Counted from the stretch's first letter, positions 1-6,373 are shown. The stretch is 10,410 bases of DNA from Kiritimatiellia bacterium (GCA_028701555.1 JAQVQN010000052.1:1-10410), one strand, 5' to 3'. Notes: generated by a model not told the origin, from the letters alone. Numbers and translations are program-made.

Positions 1-108
1 CATGCCCCAGTCGAGGTGCGCGGAACCTTTCAGGAAAAAACCGTCCGCCTGCTGCGCAATGCCTATGCCGTATTCTCTGCCGTCGCGGATGTCGTCAAGA
101 TCTGCCAT
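1..108 (-). CDS. lsrF: LsrF-like class I aldolase/thiolase, N-terminal fragment (runs off the left edge)
   Basis: Only the first 36 codons are inside the window, read on the minus strand from the ATG at 108-106. The peptide begins MADLDDIRDG and ends LKGSAHLDWGM. This matches from memory the start of E. coli LsrF, which begins MADLDDIKDG and carries an LKG...LDWGM stretch at the same place. LsrF is a cytoplasmic class I (Schiff-base) aldolase-family enzyme. It moves the acetyl group of 3-hydroxy-2,4-pentanedione-5-phosphate to CoA, giving acetyl-CoA and dihydroxyacetone phosphate. The catalytic lysine lies outside the window, so the reaction cannot be confirmed. A good ribosome site (AAGGGA) precedes the ATG, and the gene starts 13 bp after the DhaL-like stop, so it is almost certainly the last visible gene of the same operon. 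The family call is firm. The substrate is open, because no lsr transporter, kinase or regulator gene is visible. Confidence 0.8.
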   Translation of the reverse strand, partial: MADLDDIRDGREYGIGIAQQADGFFLKGSAHLDWGM

Positions 109-121
109 GATAAATTCCCTT

Positions 122-736
122 TTATTTCAAAGTTTTTGCAAAAGCCTGAAAGATACAGGCCATTGATGCCGCACCCGCGTCACGCGGCCCGACCGAGCGT
201 TCGCCGAGGTTCTTGGCTCTGCCGAAACGGGCGCGCATAGGGCCGGTTGCCTCAGCGCCGGCCGCAGCGGCATCTGCGGCAGCCGCAAACATTGCGGGCA
301 CCCCTTGCGCCTGAGCCGCCACTAGCGCGTCGGTTGCAGGCAGCAGGGTGTCCATCAAGGTTTTGTCGCCGATGCGGGCGCGGGTGACGAAGCCGATCTC
401 CTCGACACCGCCTTGGAACATGGCGGCCACGCCGCTGGCGTCCAATTCGGACGCATTCGCGGGTGCCGCTTCGCTCATGCCCTGCAGCCAGGATCCGTAC
501 AAGGTGCTGGTCGAACCGCAAGCCGCGTTCTGCAAACCCTCACTCAATGCTTTCAGGTAAGATTTGAAGTCATCGCCTTCGGCTTTGCCCATCGCATTGA
601 AGGCCGTGACGATGGCGGTGCCGTGGTCGCCGTCGCCGCCTGTTGCCGCGTCCAATTCAGAAAAGAGTTTTTCATTGACGCGGATGTCAGTTCCGGCCGC
701 AGCGATCATTTCTTTAAACTTTGCGATTGTCAGCAT
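122..736 (-). CDS. dhaL: DhaL-like subunit of a dihydroxyacetone-type kinase
   Basis: A 204-residue protein, normal DhaL length, from the ATG at 736. A TTG two codons upstream (742) also leaves the frame open, but a GGA ribosome site sits about 8 bases before the ATG. DhaL is the all-helical nucleotide-binding subunit that phosphorylates a ketone bound covalently to DhaK. Visible DhaL marks are the Mg/phosphate loop LDAATGGDGDHG (residues 28-39), a glycine-rich GSTSTLYGSW segment (74-83), IGDKTLMDTL (122-131) and the C-terminal LGERSVGPRDAGAAS. The metal loop has one residue more than the usual LDxxxGDGDHG spacing. No DhaM phosphotransfer subunit is visible, so ATP is the more likely donor, though such a gene could lie past the left edge. 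The gene follows the DhaK-like stop by 16 bp and precedes the LsrF-like gene by 13 bp. The family is certain; the ketone substrate is unknown. Confidence 0.88.
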   Translation of the reverse strand: MLTIAKFKEMIAAAGTDIRVNEKLFSELDAATGGDGDHGTAIVTAFNAMGKAEGDDFKSYLKALSEGLQNAACGSTSTLYGSWLQGMSEAAPANASELDASGVAAMFQGGVEEIGFVTRARIGDKTLMDTLLPATDALVAAQAQGVPAMFAAAADAAAAGAEATGPMRARFGRAKNLGERSVGPRDAGAASMACIFQAFAKTLK

Positions 737-752
737 TGTCAATAATCCGGCT

Positions 753-1751
753 TCAGGCGGTCCAGTACGGTGTGCGGGCTTTGGCTTTAAGCAGTTCGAT
801 ATGATCCGCGTCTAGTTTGCACAGGATCATCTGGAAACCTGCCATTTCCTGCACGGTGAGGTATTCACCGCAGGCACCGGGAGTCACGTTCACACCCTTA
901 TCGGCCAGCATTTGCGCCGCCTTGCGGTAGACGACGAACATCTCCATCAGGGTGGTGGCGCCGACGCCGTTGATGATCAGCATGGCTGTGTCGCCAGCCT
1001 TGACGCCGGTGGCCTGTACCAGCGGCTCGATCATACGCGTGGCGGTCTCGTCCGCGGTCAGGATCTTGCTGCGCCCGCCGCCGGCCTCGCCGTGCTGGCC
1101 CATGCCGATCTCCATCTCGTCGTCGGGCAGGACCGCGATAGGTCCGCCGTTCTGCGGGTGGGTGCAGCCGGTCATCGCCACGGCCAATGTCGCCATCTGG
1201 CGGTTGAAGCGCTCGCCGATGTCGACGATCTCGTCCAACCCCAGCCCCTGCTCGGCGGCAGCGCCGATGACCTTATATAGAGGGATGCAGCCGGCCAAAC
1301 CGCGTTTATCCTCGGGATCGGTATCGACGCCCGCGCTGATATCCTCGTGCGTCACGATCTCTTGCACGCGGATACCCTCTTTCTGGGCGTCGCGCAACGC
1401 TTTGGTGGCGCTCATGCGGTCTCCGGCGTGGTTAAGGGTAACCAGTATGATCCCGGCGTCTCGCTTGAACATGCGCAGCGCCTCCAGCAGCTTCGGTGCG
1501 CCAGGGGCTGCGAAGATGTCGCCAACCACGCTAGCGTCGAGCATGCCCTCGCCCACGAAGCCACTCAGTGCCGGTTCGTGTCCAGCACCACCGAGGGTTA
1601 CGATCGCGACCTTGCTATCATCTTTGGGCACTGCCCGCACGACGATCTTGTCGCTGACAATCTTGACCTTGCCTTTATAGCACATCGCGAAACCTTCCAG
1701 CAACTCGGCGGTAAGGTTGGCGGGATCATTGAGAAACTTTTTCATCGGCAT
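753..1751 (-). CDS. dhaK: DhaK-like ketone-binding subunit of a dihydroxyacetone-type kinase
   Basis: A 332-residue protein, close to the family's usual length. The ATG at 1751 follows an AGAGGT ribosome site. DhaK binds short ketones as a hemiaminal on a histidine and presents them to DhaL for phosphorylation. Conserved sites are readable: GGAGHEPALSGFVGEGML (residues 54-71, with His58), NHAGDRM (107-113, with Asp111) and EIGMGQHGEAG (214-224, with His220). These correspond, shifted by two, to E. coli His56, Asp109 and the covalent His218. The usual aromatic residue before the GD motif (NYxGD) is His-Ala here, which may signal a substrate other than dihydroxyacetone; tetrulose and apulose-type kinases are possible. 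The gene lies 59 bp after the VOC gene and is tightly followed by the DhaL-like gene. The enzyme should be cytoplasmic. Family certain, substrate unknown. Confidence 0.9.
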   Translation of the reverse strand: MPMKKFLNDPANLTAELLEGFAMCYKGKVKIVSDKIVVRAVPKDDSKVAIVTLGGAGHEPALSGFVGEGMLDASVVGDIFAAPGAPKLLEALRMFKRDAGIILVTLNHAGDRMSATKALRDAQKEGIRVQEIVTHEDISAGVDTDPEDKRGLAGCIPLYKVIGAAAEQGLGLDEIVDIGERFNRQMATLAVAMTGCTHPQNGGPIAVLPDDEMEIGMGQHGEAGGGRSKILTADETATRMIEPLVQATGVKAGDTAMLIINGVGATTLMEMFVVYRKAAQMLADKGVNVTPGACGEYLTVQEMAGFQMILCKLDADHIELLKAKARTPYWTA

Positions 1752-1810
1752 GACAGATACCTCTGCTAGTTAAAATTGTTAAAACGATGACTGTTCTGTG
1801 AAAGCGGTGC

Positions 1811-2122
1811 TCAGCCCATCTGCATCAGTTCGACCGGCATGCCCTCGTCGTAGATAAAGGCGATTTTAAGTCCCGGCATCGGTTCGCAGACTGGCCAGAG
1901 CACGCTCTTGCCTTTGACGGCCTCTTCGATGTTTTCCACGGCATACGCCACATGCGTCTCGCCCTGGACGGCTGCGGCCATGGGGGAGTCGGGCTCGAAA
2001 TAGAGGAACTCGACTTTATAGGGACTTGCGCCAGCGTCGGTGACCCAGACCTTCAGCGGCTCGACAAAAATCATGCCGTCCATCTTATCGAAGACCGGTA
2101 TGCCTGTATGGTGGTATGTCAT
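1811..2122 (-). CDS. Small VOC/glyoxalase-fold protein
   Basis: A 103-residue protein with no signal peptide. The start is well supported by an AGGAG site nine bases before the ATG at 2122. The N-terminal MTYHHTGIPV and the later GETHVAYAVENIEEAVKG followed by KIAFIYDEGMPVELMQ are typical of the vicinal-oxygen-chelate (glyoxalase/bleomycin-resistance) fold. In that fold a His opens each half and a Glu sits near the end of the last strand. At 103 residues it is short for two full modules, so the first module may be reduced or the protein may dimerise. It sits between the isomerase-like cupin and the DhaK-like kinase in the same direction. That suggests a role on the same small carbonyl or sugar intermediate, such as an epimerase, isomerase or lyase step or detoxification. 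The fold call is good. The reaction cannot be deduced. Confidence 0.7.
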   Translation of the reverse strand: MTYHHTGIPVFDKMDGMIFVEPLKVWVTDAGASPYKVEFLYFEPDSPMAAAVQGETHVAYAVENIEEAVKGKSVLWPVCEPMPGLKIAFIYDEGMPVELMQMG

Positions 2123-2145
2123 GGTTTATAACTCCTGAGGGTTTT

Positions 2146-2169
2146 CGGCTCCATTTGTGTGTGGAGCCG
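2146..2169. other. Intercistronic hairpin between the cupin and VOC genes
   Basis: A perfect 8-bp inverted repeat, CGGCTCCA (2146-2153) and TGGAGCCG (2162-2169), closes an 8-base loop. On the minus strand, the direction of the operon, the stem is followed by GAAAACCC rather than a T-run, so it is not a standard intrinsic terminator. On the plus strand it is followed by CTTTTA. It lies in the 141-bp gap before the VOC ribosome site. An mRNA processing or 3'-end stabilising role that sets different levels for the cupin and downstream genes is a reasonable guess. Confidence 0.5.
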
Positions 2170-2263
2170 CTTTTAGTGCAATAAGAAGCAACAGAGAAAC
2201 CGTGTTTAAACGTGATCCTAGGCTCGGCTGCGGGCAACAGTCCTAGTCGATTGTTTAGCAGGT

Positions 2264-2998
2264 TTACAGCGAAGAACCGGGAACCGTGAAATGCAGCCCG
2301 GCATTATCGTGGAAAGATGCGTACTCGCTAACGATAGCGCCTTCGGGGCCGGCCTGCATAAAGTGCCAAGTCTCCGGGCCTGCCAGCTTATAAACCTTGC
2401 CGTCAGCCTCCCATTTCTCGACATGCACGCACTTCAGGTGCGGGATCTGGCATTTAGCCAGCATGGCTTTGGCTTCCGGGAACTGGTCCAGGTTGGGCTC
2501 GCCCACCTCGCTGAAGCCGTATACCGAGCCGTAACGCACCTGCCAGCTCTCCATTTTGCAGGGTATGATTTTGCCGTCAGCGTCTTTGGTGGGCAGGTGG
2601 CGGTGTTCTGGTATGTTTTGCCCCGGCAGCAGGTAAATCTCGTGACCGAAATAGCCTTCCTTCTTCTCGTTGCACCAGAACACTCCGCCCATGCCGAAAG
2701 ATGTGAACTCGCCTTTGCCGAAATCCACGGCCCAGAAAGGCCCATCCGGGCGCTTCAGCTCGGCATACACAGGGTATCCGAATGTTTCCATCAAATCGAA
2801 ATATGCCTGCTTGGCCTTTTTCTGGTCGAATTTGCCGTCCTTGTAGAAAACACTGTTATCCATCCAGGCACACCCCTTTTTGTTGTTGCCGCAGCTTCCC
2901 GCGGTCTGGCAGCCGGCGGTGAAGCCCGCCACGCCCAAGCCGGTCCCGACGATCATCAGGCCGGTCATGATTTGTGATAAAAAAGATCCCTTTGACAT
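2264..2998 (-). CDS. Lipoprotein-like cupin resembling D-lyxose isomerase family proteins
   Basis: A 244-residue protein from the ATG at 2998, preceded by an AAAGGATAAGAGG ribosome region. Residues 1-30 form a short basic start, a hydrophobic stretch and FTAGC, which satisfies the loose lipobox pattern with Cys30 as the lipidated residue. The mature part is a cupin. PEHRHLP (130-136) supplies His132 and His134, Glu150 follows in KMESWQV, and ETWHF (209-213) supplies His212. This His-x-His...Glu...His order is the metal set used by D-lyxose isomerase-type cupins, which interconvert aldoses and ketoses. It is the first gene of the apparent kinase/aldolase operon, so an isomerase role feeding the DhaK-like kinase is plausible. 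A lipidated, extracytoplasmic position is odd for such an enzyme. It could instead be a periplasmic sugar binder or sugar-modifying enzyme. Fold well supported; activity inferred. Confidence 0.68.
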   Translation of the reverse strand: MSKGSFLSQIMTGLMIVGTGLGVAGFTAGCQTAGSCGNNKKGCAWMDNSVFYKDGKFDQKKAKQAYFDLMETFGYPVYAELKRPDGPFWAVDFGKGEFTSFGMGGVFWCNEKKEGYFGHEIYLLPGQNIPEHRHLPTKDADGKIIPCKMESWQVRYGSVYGFSEVGEPNLDQFPEAKAMLAKCQIPHLKCVHVEKWEADGKVYKLAGPETWHFMQAGPEGAIVSEYASFHDNAGLHFTVPGSSL

Positions 2999-3074
2999 AT
3001 CCTCTTATCCTTTCACGCTACTGATCATGCTCCTGCAAAAAGAGGAGAAATGACCCACGCAACATTGAGCATTA

Positions 3075-3103
3075 AATTTACAACAACCTTTCGCGCATGT
3101 AAA
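3075..3103 (-). promoter_or_regulatory. Candidate promoter of the cupin-VOC-DhaKL-LsrF operon
   Basis: On the minus strand TTTACA (3103-3098, five of six consensus bases) is followed after exactly 17 bp by TAAATT (3080-3075, four of six). Transcription would start near 3068, giving a leader of about 70 bases before the cupin ATG. Inferred from spacing and consensus only. Confidence 0.45.
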
Positions 3104-3132
3104 TCCCGAAAAGGCAAGATTTTCAGTTGGGT

Positions 3133-3156
3133 GTGCGATTTCACTTTGCATCGCAC
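3133..3156. promoter_or_regulatory. Inverted repeat, possible operator in the divergent promoter region
   Basis: GTGCGAT (3133-3139) and ATCGCAC (3150-3156) are exact inverted 7-mers separated by 10 bp. The repeat lies between the two divergent candidate promoters, about 30 bp upstream of each -35 box. That is a suitable place for a dimeric regulator acting on both the catabolic operon and the hexokinase. No regulator gene is visible in the window. Confidence 0.35.
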
Positions 3157-3185
3157 CTGTCACCGAGCGTTTTCAAAGTCGAGAA

Positions 3186-3214
3186 TTGACAAACGGTATG
3201 CATGCAATGAAAAT
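3186..3214 (+). promoter_or_regulatory. Candidate promoter of the hexokinase gene
   Basis: A perfect -35 box TTGACA (3186-3191) is followed after 17 bp by GAAAAT (3209-3214, four of six consensus bases). Transcription would start near 3221, about 20 bases before the hexokinase ATG, leaving room for the GGGAG ribosome site at 3232-3236. Confidence 0.5.
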
Positions 3215-3239
3215 GTAAAGCAACTTCAAACGGGAGACC

Positions 3240-4535
3240 ATGATGTTTAACCGCGAGCAAGAATTTTTGAAACGCAACGGGCTTGATGTTGCGGGGATTG
3301 ACCGAGGCGAACTGCTTAAGCTGTTTGCAGAAGAGATGGACGCCGGTTTGTCGGGGAGAAAATCGTCGCTGATGATGATCCCGTCGTTTATCTCGATCGA
3401 CCGTCCGGTCAAGACCGGAACGCCGGTGGTGGTACTGGACGCTGGTGGCACGAATCTGCGCGCGGCGGTTGTTACGCTGGATGGGCATGGCAAGGCCGAG
3501 ATCGGTGAGTTCAAGAAGAGCGAGATGCCCGGTACAAGTGAGGAGATCGGCGCAGAAGACTTCTTCGAGGCTTTCGCCGAGTTCGTGATGCCGTTCGTTG
3601 AGCACTCGGGCAACATCGGTTTCTGTTTCTCGTACGCTGCCGAGGTGACACCGGACTGCGACGCACGTCTGATACGTTGGAGCAAGCAGATCAAAGCCCC
3701 GGAAGTCGAAGGCCAGTTGATCGGAGCGGGCCTCAAACGAAAACTGGCCGGGCGCGGGTATGAGCGCAACGTAGTGATTCTGAACGACACTGTTGCCACG
3801 CTGCTGGCCGGCAAGAGCGTGGGTGACGCACGCGGCTACTCTGCGTACGTGGGTTTCATCTTGGGGACCGGCACCAACACGGCTTATGTAGAACACAACG
3901 CGCGCATCACCAAGCGCGGCGACATCTGTCCGGAAGGCTCGATGGCTATCAACGTCGAGTCAGGTTCTTTTGGACGTGTGCGGCAGACGGTTTTTGACAG
4001 GATTTTGGATGAAGGCACGCGCGACCCGGGATACTATATGTTCGAGAAGATGATTTCCGGGGCTTATCTCGGCACACTCGGGCATATAGTCATGAAAGCC
4101 GCTGCCAAAGAAGGCTTTTTCACGCCTGCGGCCACGGCCTGTCTTGAACAGTGGGAAACGATCTCTAGCAAGCACCTGGATGATTTCTGCGGTAATGCGC
4201 CCAAGCCCGGAAATCCGTTTCTGGACGAGGCCTTCAGCGATAACGACCGCGCGACAATCGTCAGGCTTTGCGTGCCGATCTATGAGAGAGCGGCTGTGCT
4301 TACGGCTGTGAATCTCGCTTCGGCGATCATCAAGACCGGCGAGGGCAATGATCCGGCAAGACCGGTCTGCGTGAATGTTGACGGCTCGACATATTACCGC
4401 ACCTTGACGGCTGATTTCCAGAACCGCGTGCGGAGTGAGCTGAAAGAGCTGCTGGCACCGCGCAAGATCGCGTATGAACTTGTACGTATCGACGATTCAC
4501 CGGTGATCGGCGCGGCGGTGGCCGGGTTGATGTGA
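3240..4535 (+). CDS. Hexokinase of the eukaryote-like (hexokinase 1/2 domain) family
   Basis: A 431-residue cytoplasmic enzyme predicted to phosphorylate glucose or another hexose with ATP. The hexokinase landmarks occur in order. VVLDAGGTNLRAAVV (64-78) is the phosphate-1 loop, and RWSKQIKAPEVEG (146-158) matches the WTKGFK sugar region. LNDTVATLLA (181-190) carries the catalytic Asp183. GFILGTGTNTAYVE (205-218) is the phosphate-2 loop, INVESGSFG (237-245) and EKMISGAYLG (269-278) supply sugar contacts, and VNVDGSTYYR (379-388) lies in the adenosine region. Eukaryotic hexokinase domains are near 450 residues, so this is a full single domain. Two in-frame ATGs exist, at 3240 and 3243. GGGAG at 3232-3236 favours the second slightly. 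It is divergent from the sugar operon and probably monocistronic. Most bacteria use ROK or Glk glucokinases instead, so this family is notable here, though known in some bacterial phyla. Confidence 0.92.
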   Translation: MMFNREQEFLKRNGLDVAGIDRGELLKLFAEEMDAGLSGRKSSLMMIPSFISIDRPVKTGTPVVVLDAGGTNLRAAVVTLDGHGKAEIGEFKKSEMPGTSEEIGAEDFFEAFAEFVMPFVEHSGNIGFCFSYAAEVTPDCDARLIRWSKQIKAPEVEGQLIGAGLKRKLAGRGYERNVVILNDTVATLLAGKSVGDARGYSAYVGFILGTGTNTAYVEHNARITKRGDICPEGSMAINVESGSFGRVRQTVFDRILDEGTRDPGYYMFEKMISGAYLGTLGHIVMKAAAKEGFFTPAATACLEQWETISSKHLDDFCGNAPKPGNPFLDEAFSDNDRATIVRLCVPIYERAAVLTAVNLASAIIKTGEGNDPARPVCVNVDGSTYYRTLTADFQNRVRSELKELLAPRKIAYELVRIDDSPVIGAAVAGLM

Positions 4536-4549
4536 GGAGAGTTCAAGCA

Positions 4550-4584
4550 AACGCTCAACGCTCAACTTCCAACGTTCAAGTTAT
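4550..4584 (+). repeat. Degenerate heptad array downstream of the hexokinase
   Basis: Five consecutive 7-base units are readable: AACGCTC, AACGCTC, AACTTCC, AACGTTC and AAGTTAT. The first two are identical and the next two differ at two and one positions. The array begins 14 bp after the hexokinase stop, in a 173-bp gap that shows no gene. The rest of that gap is AT-rich and may hold the promoter of the next gene, but no convincing -35/-10 pair was found. Confidence 0.6.
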
Positions 4585-4708
4585 AGACGCGCCCGTGACC
4601 TTGCGCGAAATGAACAAACGATGTGGTAACTGTTAGCAACGAATGAGACGGATTGGAATTAGCTAAATTCGTTTAATTCGGTGAGAAGACTTGAAATTAT
4701 AGGAAAGT

Positions 4709-6070
4709 ATGCGCTTGTATCGAATGGTTATGACGATTATGGTGTCTGTCTGCGCGGTGTTGGCGCGGTCGGAGACCTTGGATCTGGGAGAGGTTTTCGG
4801 AGATGACGGAAAATGGGCAATGGGAGCCGAAGGCTTCATGGGCGAGTTTCAGGTTTACGGCTTCCGTTTTCTGGACGACAAGCAGAGCGCGATGTCGGCT
4901 GATAAGGACAGGCTGCGTTTTTTAGGCCAGCCGGTTTTTGAGGCGCGCGCCTATTTTGACGCGTCCGCGTTGCGCCGTCTAGAACTGTCGATATACAACA
5001 AGGGCGATGCCGGGGTTAAAGACCGCGAGGCGTTTGAAACGCTGGTGGATCAGACCAAAACAGCCATTGCCGGTCTTTTGCAGGACAACGGCATGACCGG
5101 CAGGACCTCCAGCGAGCGGGCCAATTATGTGGTCAAGCGTCATCAGTGGGTGAAACGCACGCCGGGGGTGCAGTTGGAGTGGGCTTATGTCGAGCCGCAC
5201 CGCTCCGGCGGCAGGAGTGTCGAATACGGCGCGGAGTTCATCAAGGTCGTGATGCTGCCGCTGAAGGGCGGCGGCAGTCCTGTGACGGCCTTGTCCGGCG
5301 GCATGGCGGCATCGAGGGCCAAAGGCGGACGGGAGATCAAGGCCAACGTGACGCGTGATCCGAAAGGCGATGTCTGGATCGAAAATGTGCCGATGGTGGA
5401 CCAGGGGCAGAAGGGTTATTGCGCGGCGGCCTCTTCGGAACGTGTGTTAAGGTATTACGGACTGGAGATTGACCAGCACCAGATCGCGCAACTTGCCGAG
5501 ACAGCGGCCGAGGGCGGCACAACGCTTGAAGGCATGGCCAAGGCGATAGGCAAGGTCGGACGGCAATTCCAGCTCGACAAGCGTGACCTGATTTCGATCG
5601 ACTCAGGCGGCGATTTCGAGCGCAGTGAACATGCGAAGCAGATCGATCAGTATAATTCTGTGGCTAAGAAGAAAAAGGCGACGGTGATCGATTGGAAAGA
5701 TTATACCAGCAATTATGTCGTGGACATGCAGGCGCTCTGGTGTGCGATGGATCCCGAAATCCTGTTGGCGGCCAGGAGTGGTCAGCGCCAGGGCATGAAT
5801 CAGTTTGTCAGGCACATTAAAAGTTATGCCGATCAGGGGGTGCCGCTGTTATGGTCGTGTCTGGTAGGCATGTATCCGGAAGAGCCGGAGTTGGGTCAGC
5901 CCGGGGTCTTCGGCCATGTTCGGCTGATCATCGGCTACAACGAGAAGAGTCAGGAGTTGCTTTACAGCGACTCCTGGGGACCGCGCCACGCCTTGAAGCG
6001 TCTGCCGCTCGGCCAGGCGTGGGCCATGACCAAAGGCTTGATCGTGCTCAAGCCGCGTGACGTGAGGTGA
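4709..6070 (+). CDS. Secreted C39-like/papain-fold cysteine peptidase
   Basis: A 453-residue protein from the ATG at 4709, with AGGAAAG immediately before it. The spacing is short; an in-frame ATG at 4724 is the alternative. Residues 1-21 form a signal peptide (basic start, hydrophobic core, small residues near ALARS), so it should be exported. The first 200 residues resemble no family I know. The C-terminal half is a C39-like peptidase domain. VPMVDQGQKGYCAAASSERV (228-247) gives oxyanion-hole Gln232 and nucleophile Cys238, GVFGHVRLIIGY (399-410) gives His403, and YSDSWG (419-424) gives Asp421. A complete catalytic set suggests an active protease or peptide hydrolase. Unlike bacteriocin-processing C39 enzymes it has no ABC transporter fusion. 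The substrate is unknown. It stands alone and converges on tRNA-Gly. Confidence 0.78.
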   Translation: MRLYRMVMTIMVSVCAVLARSETLDLGEVFGDDGKWAMGAEGFMGEFQVYGFRFLDDKQSAMSADKDRLRFLGQPVFEARAYFDASALRRLELSIYNKGDAGVKDREAFETLVDQTKTAIAGLLQDNGMTGRTSSERANYVVKRHQWVKRTPGVQLEWAYVEPHRSGGRSVEYGAEFIKVVMLPLKGGGSPVTALSGGMAASRAKGGREIKANVTRDPKGDVWIENVPMVDQGQKGYCAAASSERVLRYYGLEIDQHQIAQLAETAAEGGTTLEGMAKAIGKVGRQFQLDKRDLISIDSGGDFERSEHAKQIDQYNSVAKKKKATVIDWKDYTSNYVVDMQALWCAMDPEILLAARSGQRQGMNQFVRHIKSYADQGVPLLWSCLVGMYPEEPELGQPGVFGHVRLIIGYNEKSQELLYSDSWGPRHALKRLPLGQAWAMTKGLIVLKPRDVR

Positions 6071-6144
6071 TGCTGCATTTACGCAGAGCCATGGCGGCCT
6101 GCGATGCCGCGATGTGTAACTTCGGTCTAAAGGCGCACTTTTTA

Positions 6145-6174
6145 CAAACAAAAACCCCTTGGGGTCAAGGGGTT
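6145..6174 (-). terminator. Intrinsic terminator of tRNA-Gly
   Basis: The inverted repeat AACCCCTTG (6153-6161) / CAAGGGGTT (6166-6174) closes a 4-base loop. On the minus strand it is followed by TTTGTTTG, a near T-tract. It starts 9 bases after the tRNA CCA end. The same hairpin may also stop transcription coming from the peptidase gene, although the plus-strand side has no T-run. Confidence 0.8.
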
Positions 6175-6182
6175 GTAAAAAT

Positions 6183-6256
6183 TGGAGCGGGCGATGGGAA
6201 TCGAACCCACGTAAGAAGCTTGGGAAGCTCCTATTCTGCCATTGAATTACGCCCGC
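6183..6256 (-). tRNA. tRNA-Gly, anticodon CCC
   Basis: The 74-base minus-strand sequence folds as a full cloverleaf. The acceptor stem is GCGGGCG/CGCCCGC, the D stem ATTC/GAAT, and the anticodon stem GGAGC/GCTTC (one G-T pair) with loop TTCCCAA. The T arm GTGGG-TTCGATT-CCCAT follows, then discriminator T and an encoded CCA (6185-6183). The anticodon CCC (plus strand GGG at 6222-6224) reads GGG glycine codons. It closely resembles the E. coli CCC glycine tRNA. Confidence 0.97.
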
Positions 6257-6269
6257 AAAAGTGATACAC

Positions 6270-6297
6270 ACAATACCAAAAGACGGCGGAGCGTCAA
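6270..6297 (-). promoter_or_regulatory. Promoter of tRNA-Gly
   Basis: On the minus strand TTGACG (6297-6292, five of six) and TATTGT (6275-6270, four of six) are separated by 16 bp. Transcription would begin a few bases before the tRNA 5' end at 6256, as expected for a short-leader tRNA gene. Confidence 0.6.
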
Positions 6298-6373
6298 AGG
6301 TGATTTTTTCTTTTTGAGCGGATTGTTTCATGGGGTTGACTCTCTAGGGGTGTTTTAAAGAAGGAGGACTGTT

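Noticed and set aside
952..1680. 242-codon plus-strand open frame opposite the DhaK-like gene
   Set aside because: A GC-rich shadow of the DhaK frame with low-complexity Ser/Pro/Ala content and no ribosome site.
2291..2977. 228-codon plus-strand open frame opposite the cupin gene
   Set aside because: Shadow frame; the minus strand carries the cupin motifs, signal sequence and ribosome site.
3141..3896. Long minus-strand open frames opposite the hexokinase
   Set aside because: Shadows of an unmistakable hexokinase frame.
6067..6264. Plus-strand open frame containing GAGDGNRTHVRSLGS
   Set aside because: It is a conceptual translation across the antisense of tRNA-Gly and its terminator; this peptide is a familiar tRNA artefact.
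6336..6359. TTGACT followed by TTTAAA before the secreted-protein gene
   Set aside because: Spacing is only 12 bp, too short for a sigma70-type promoter.
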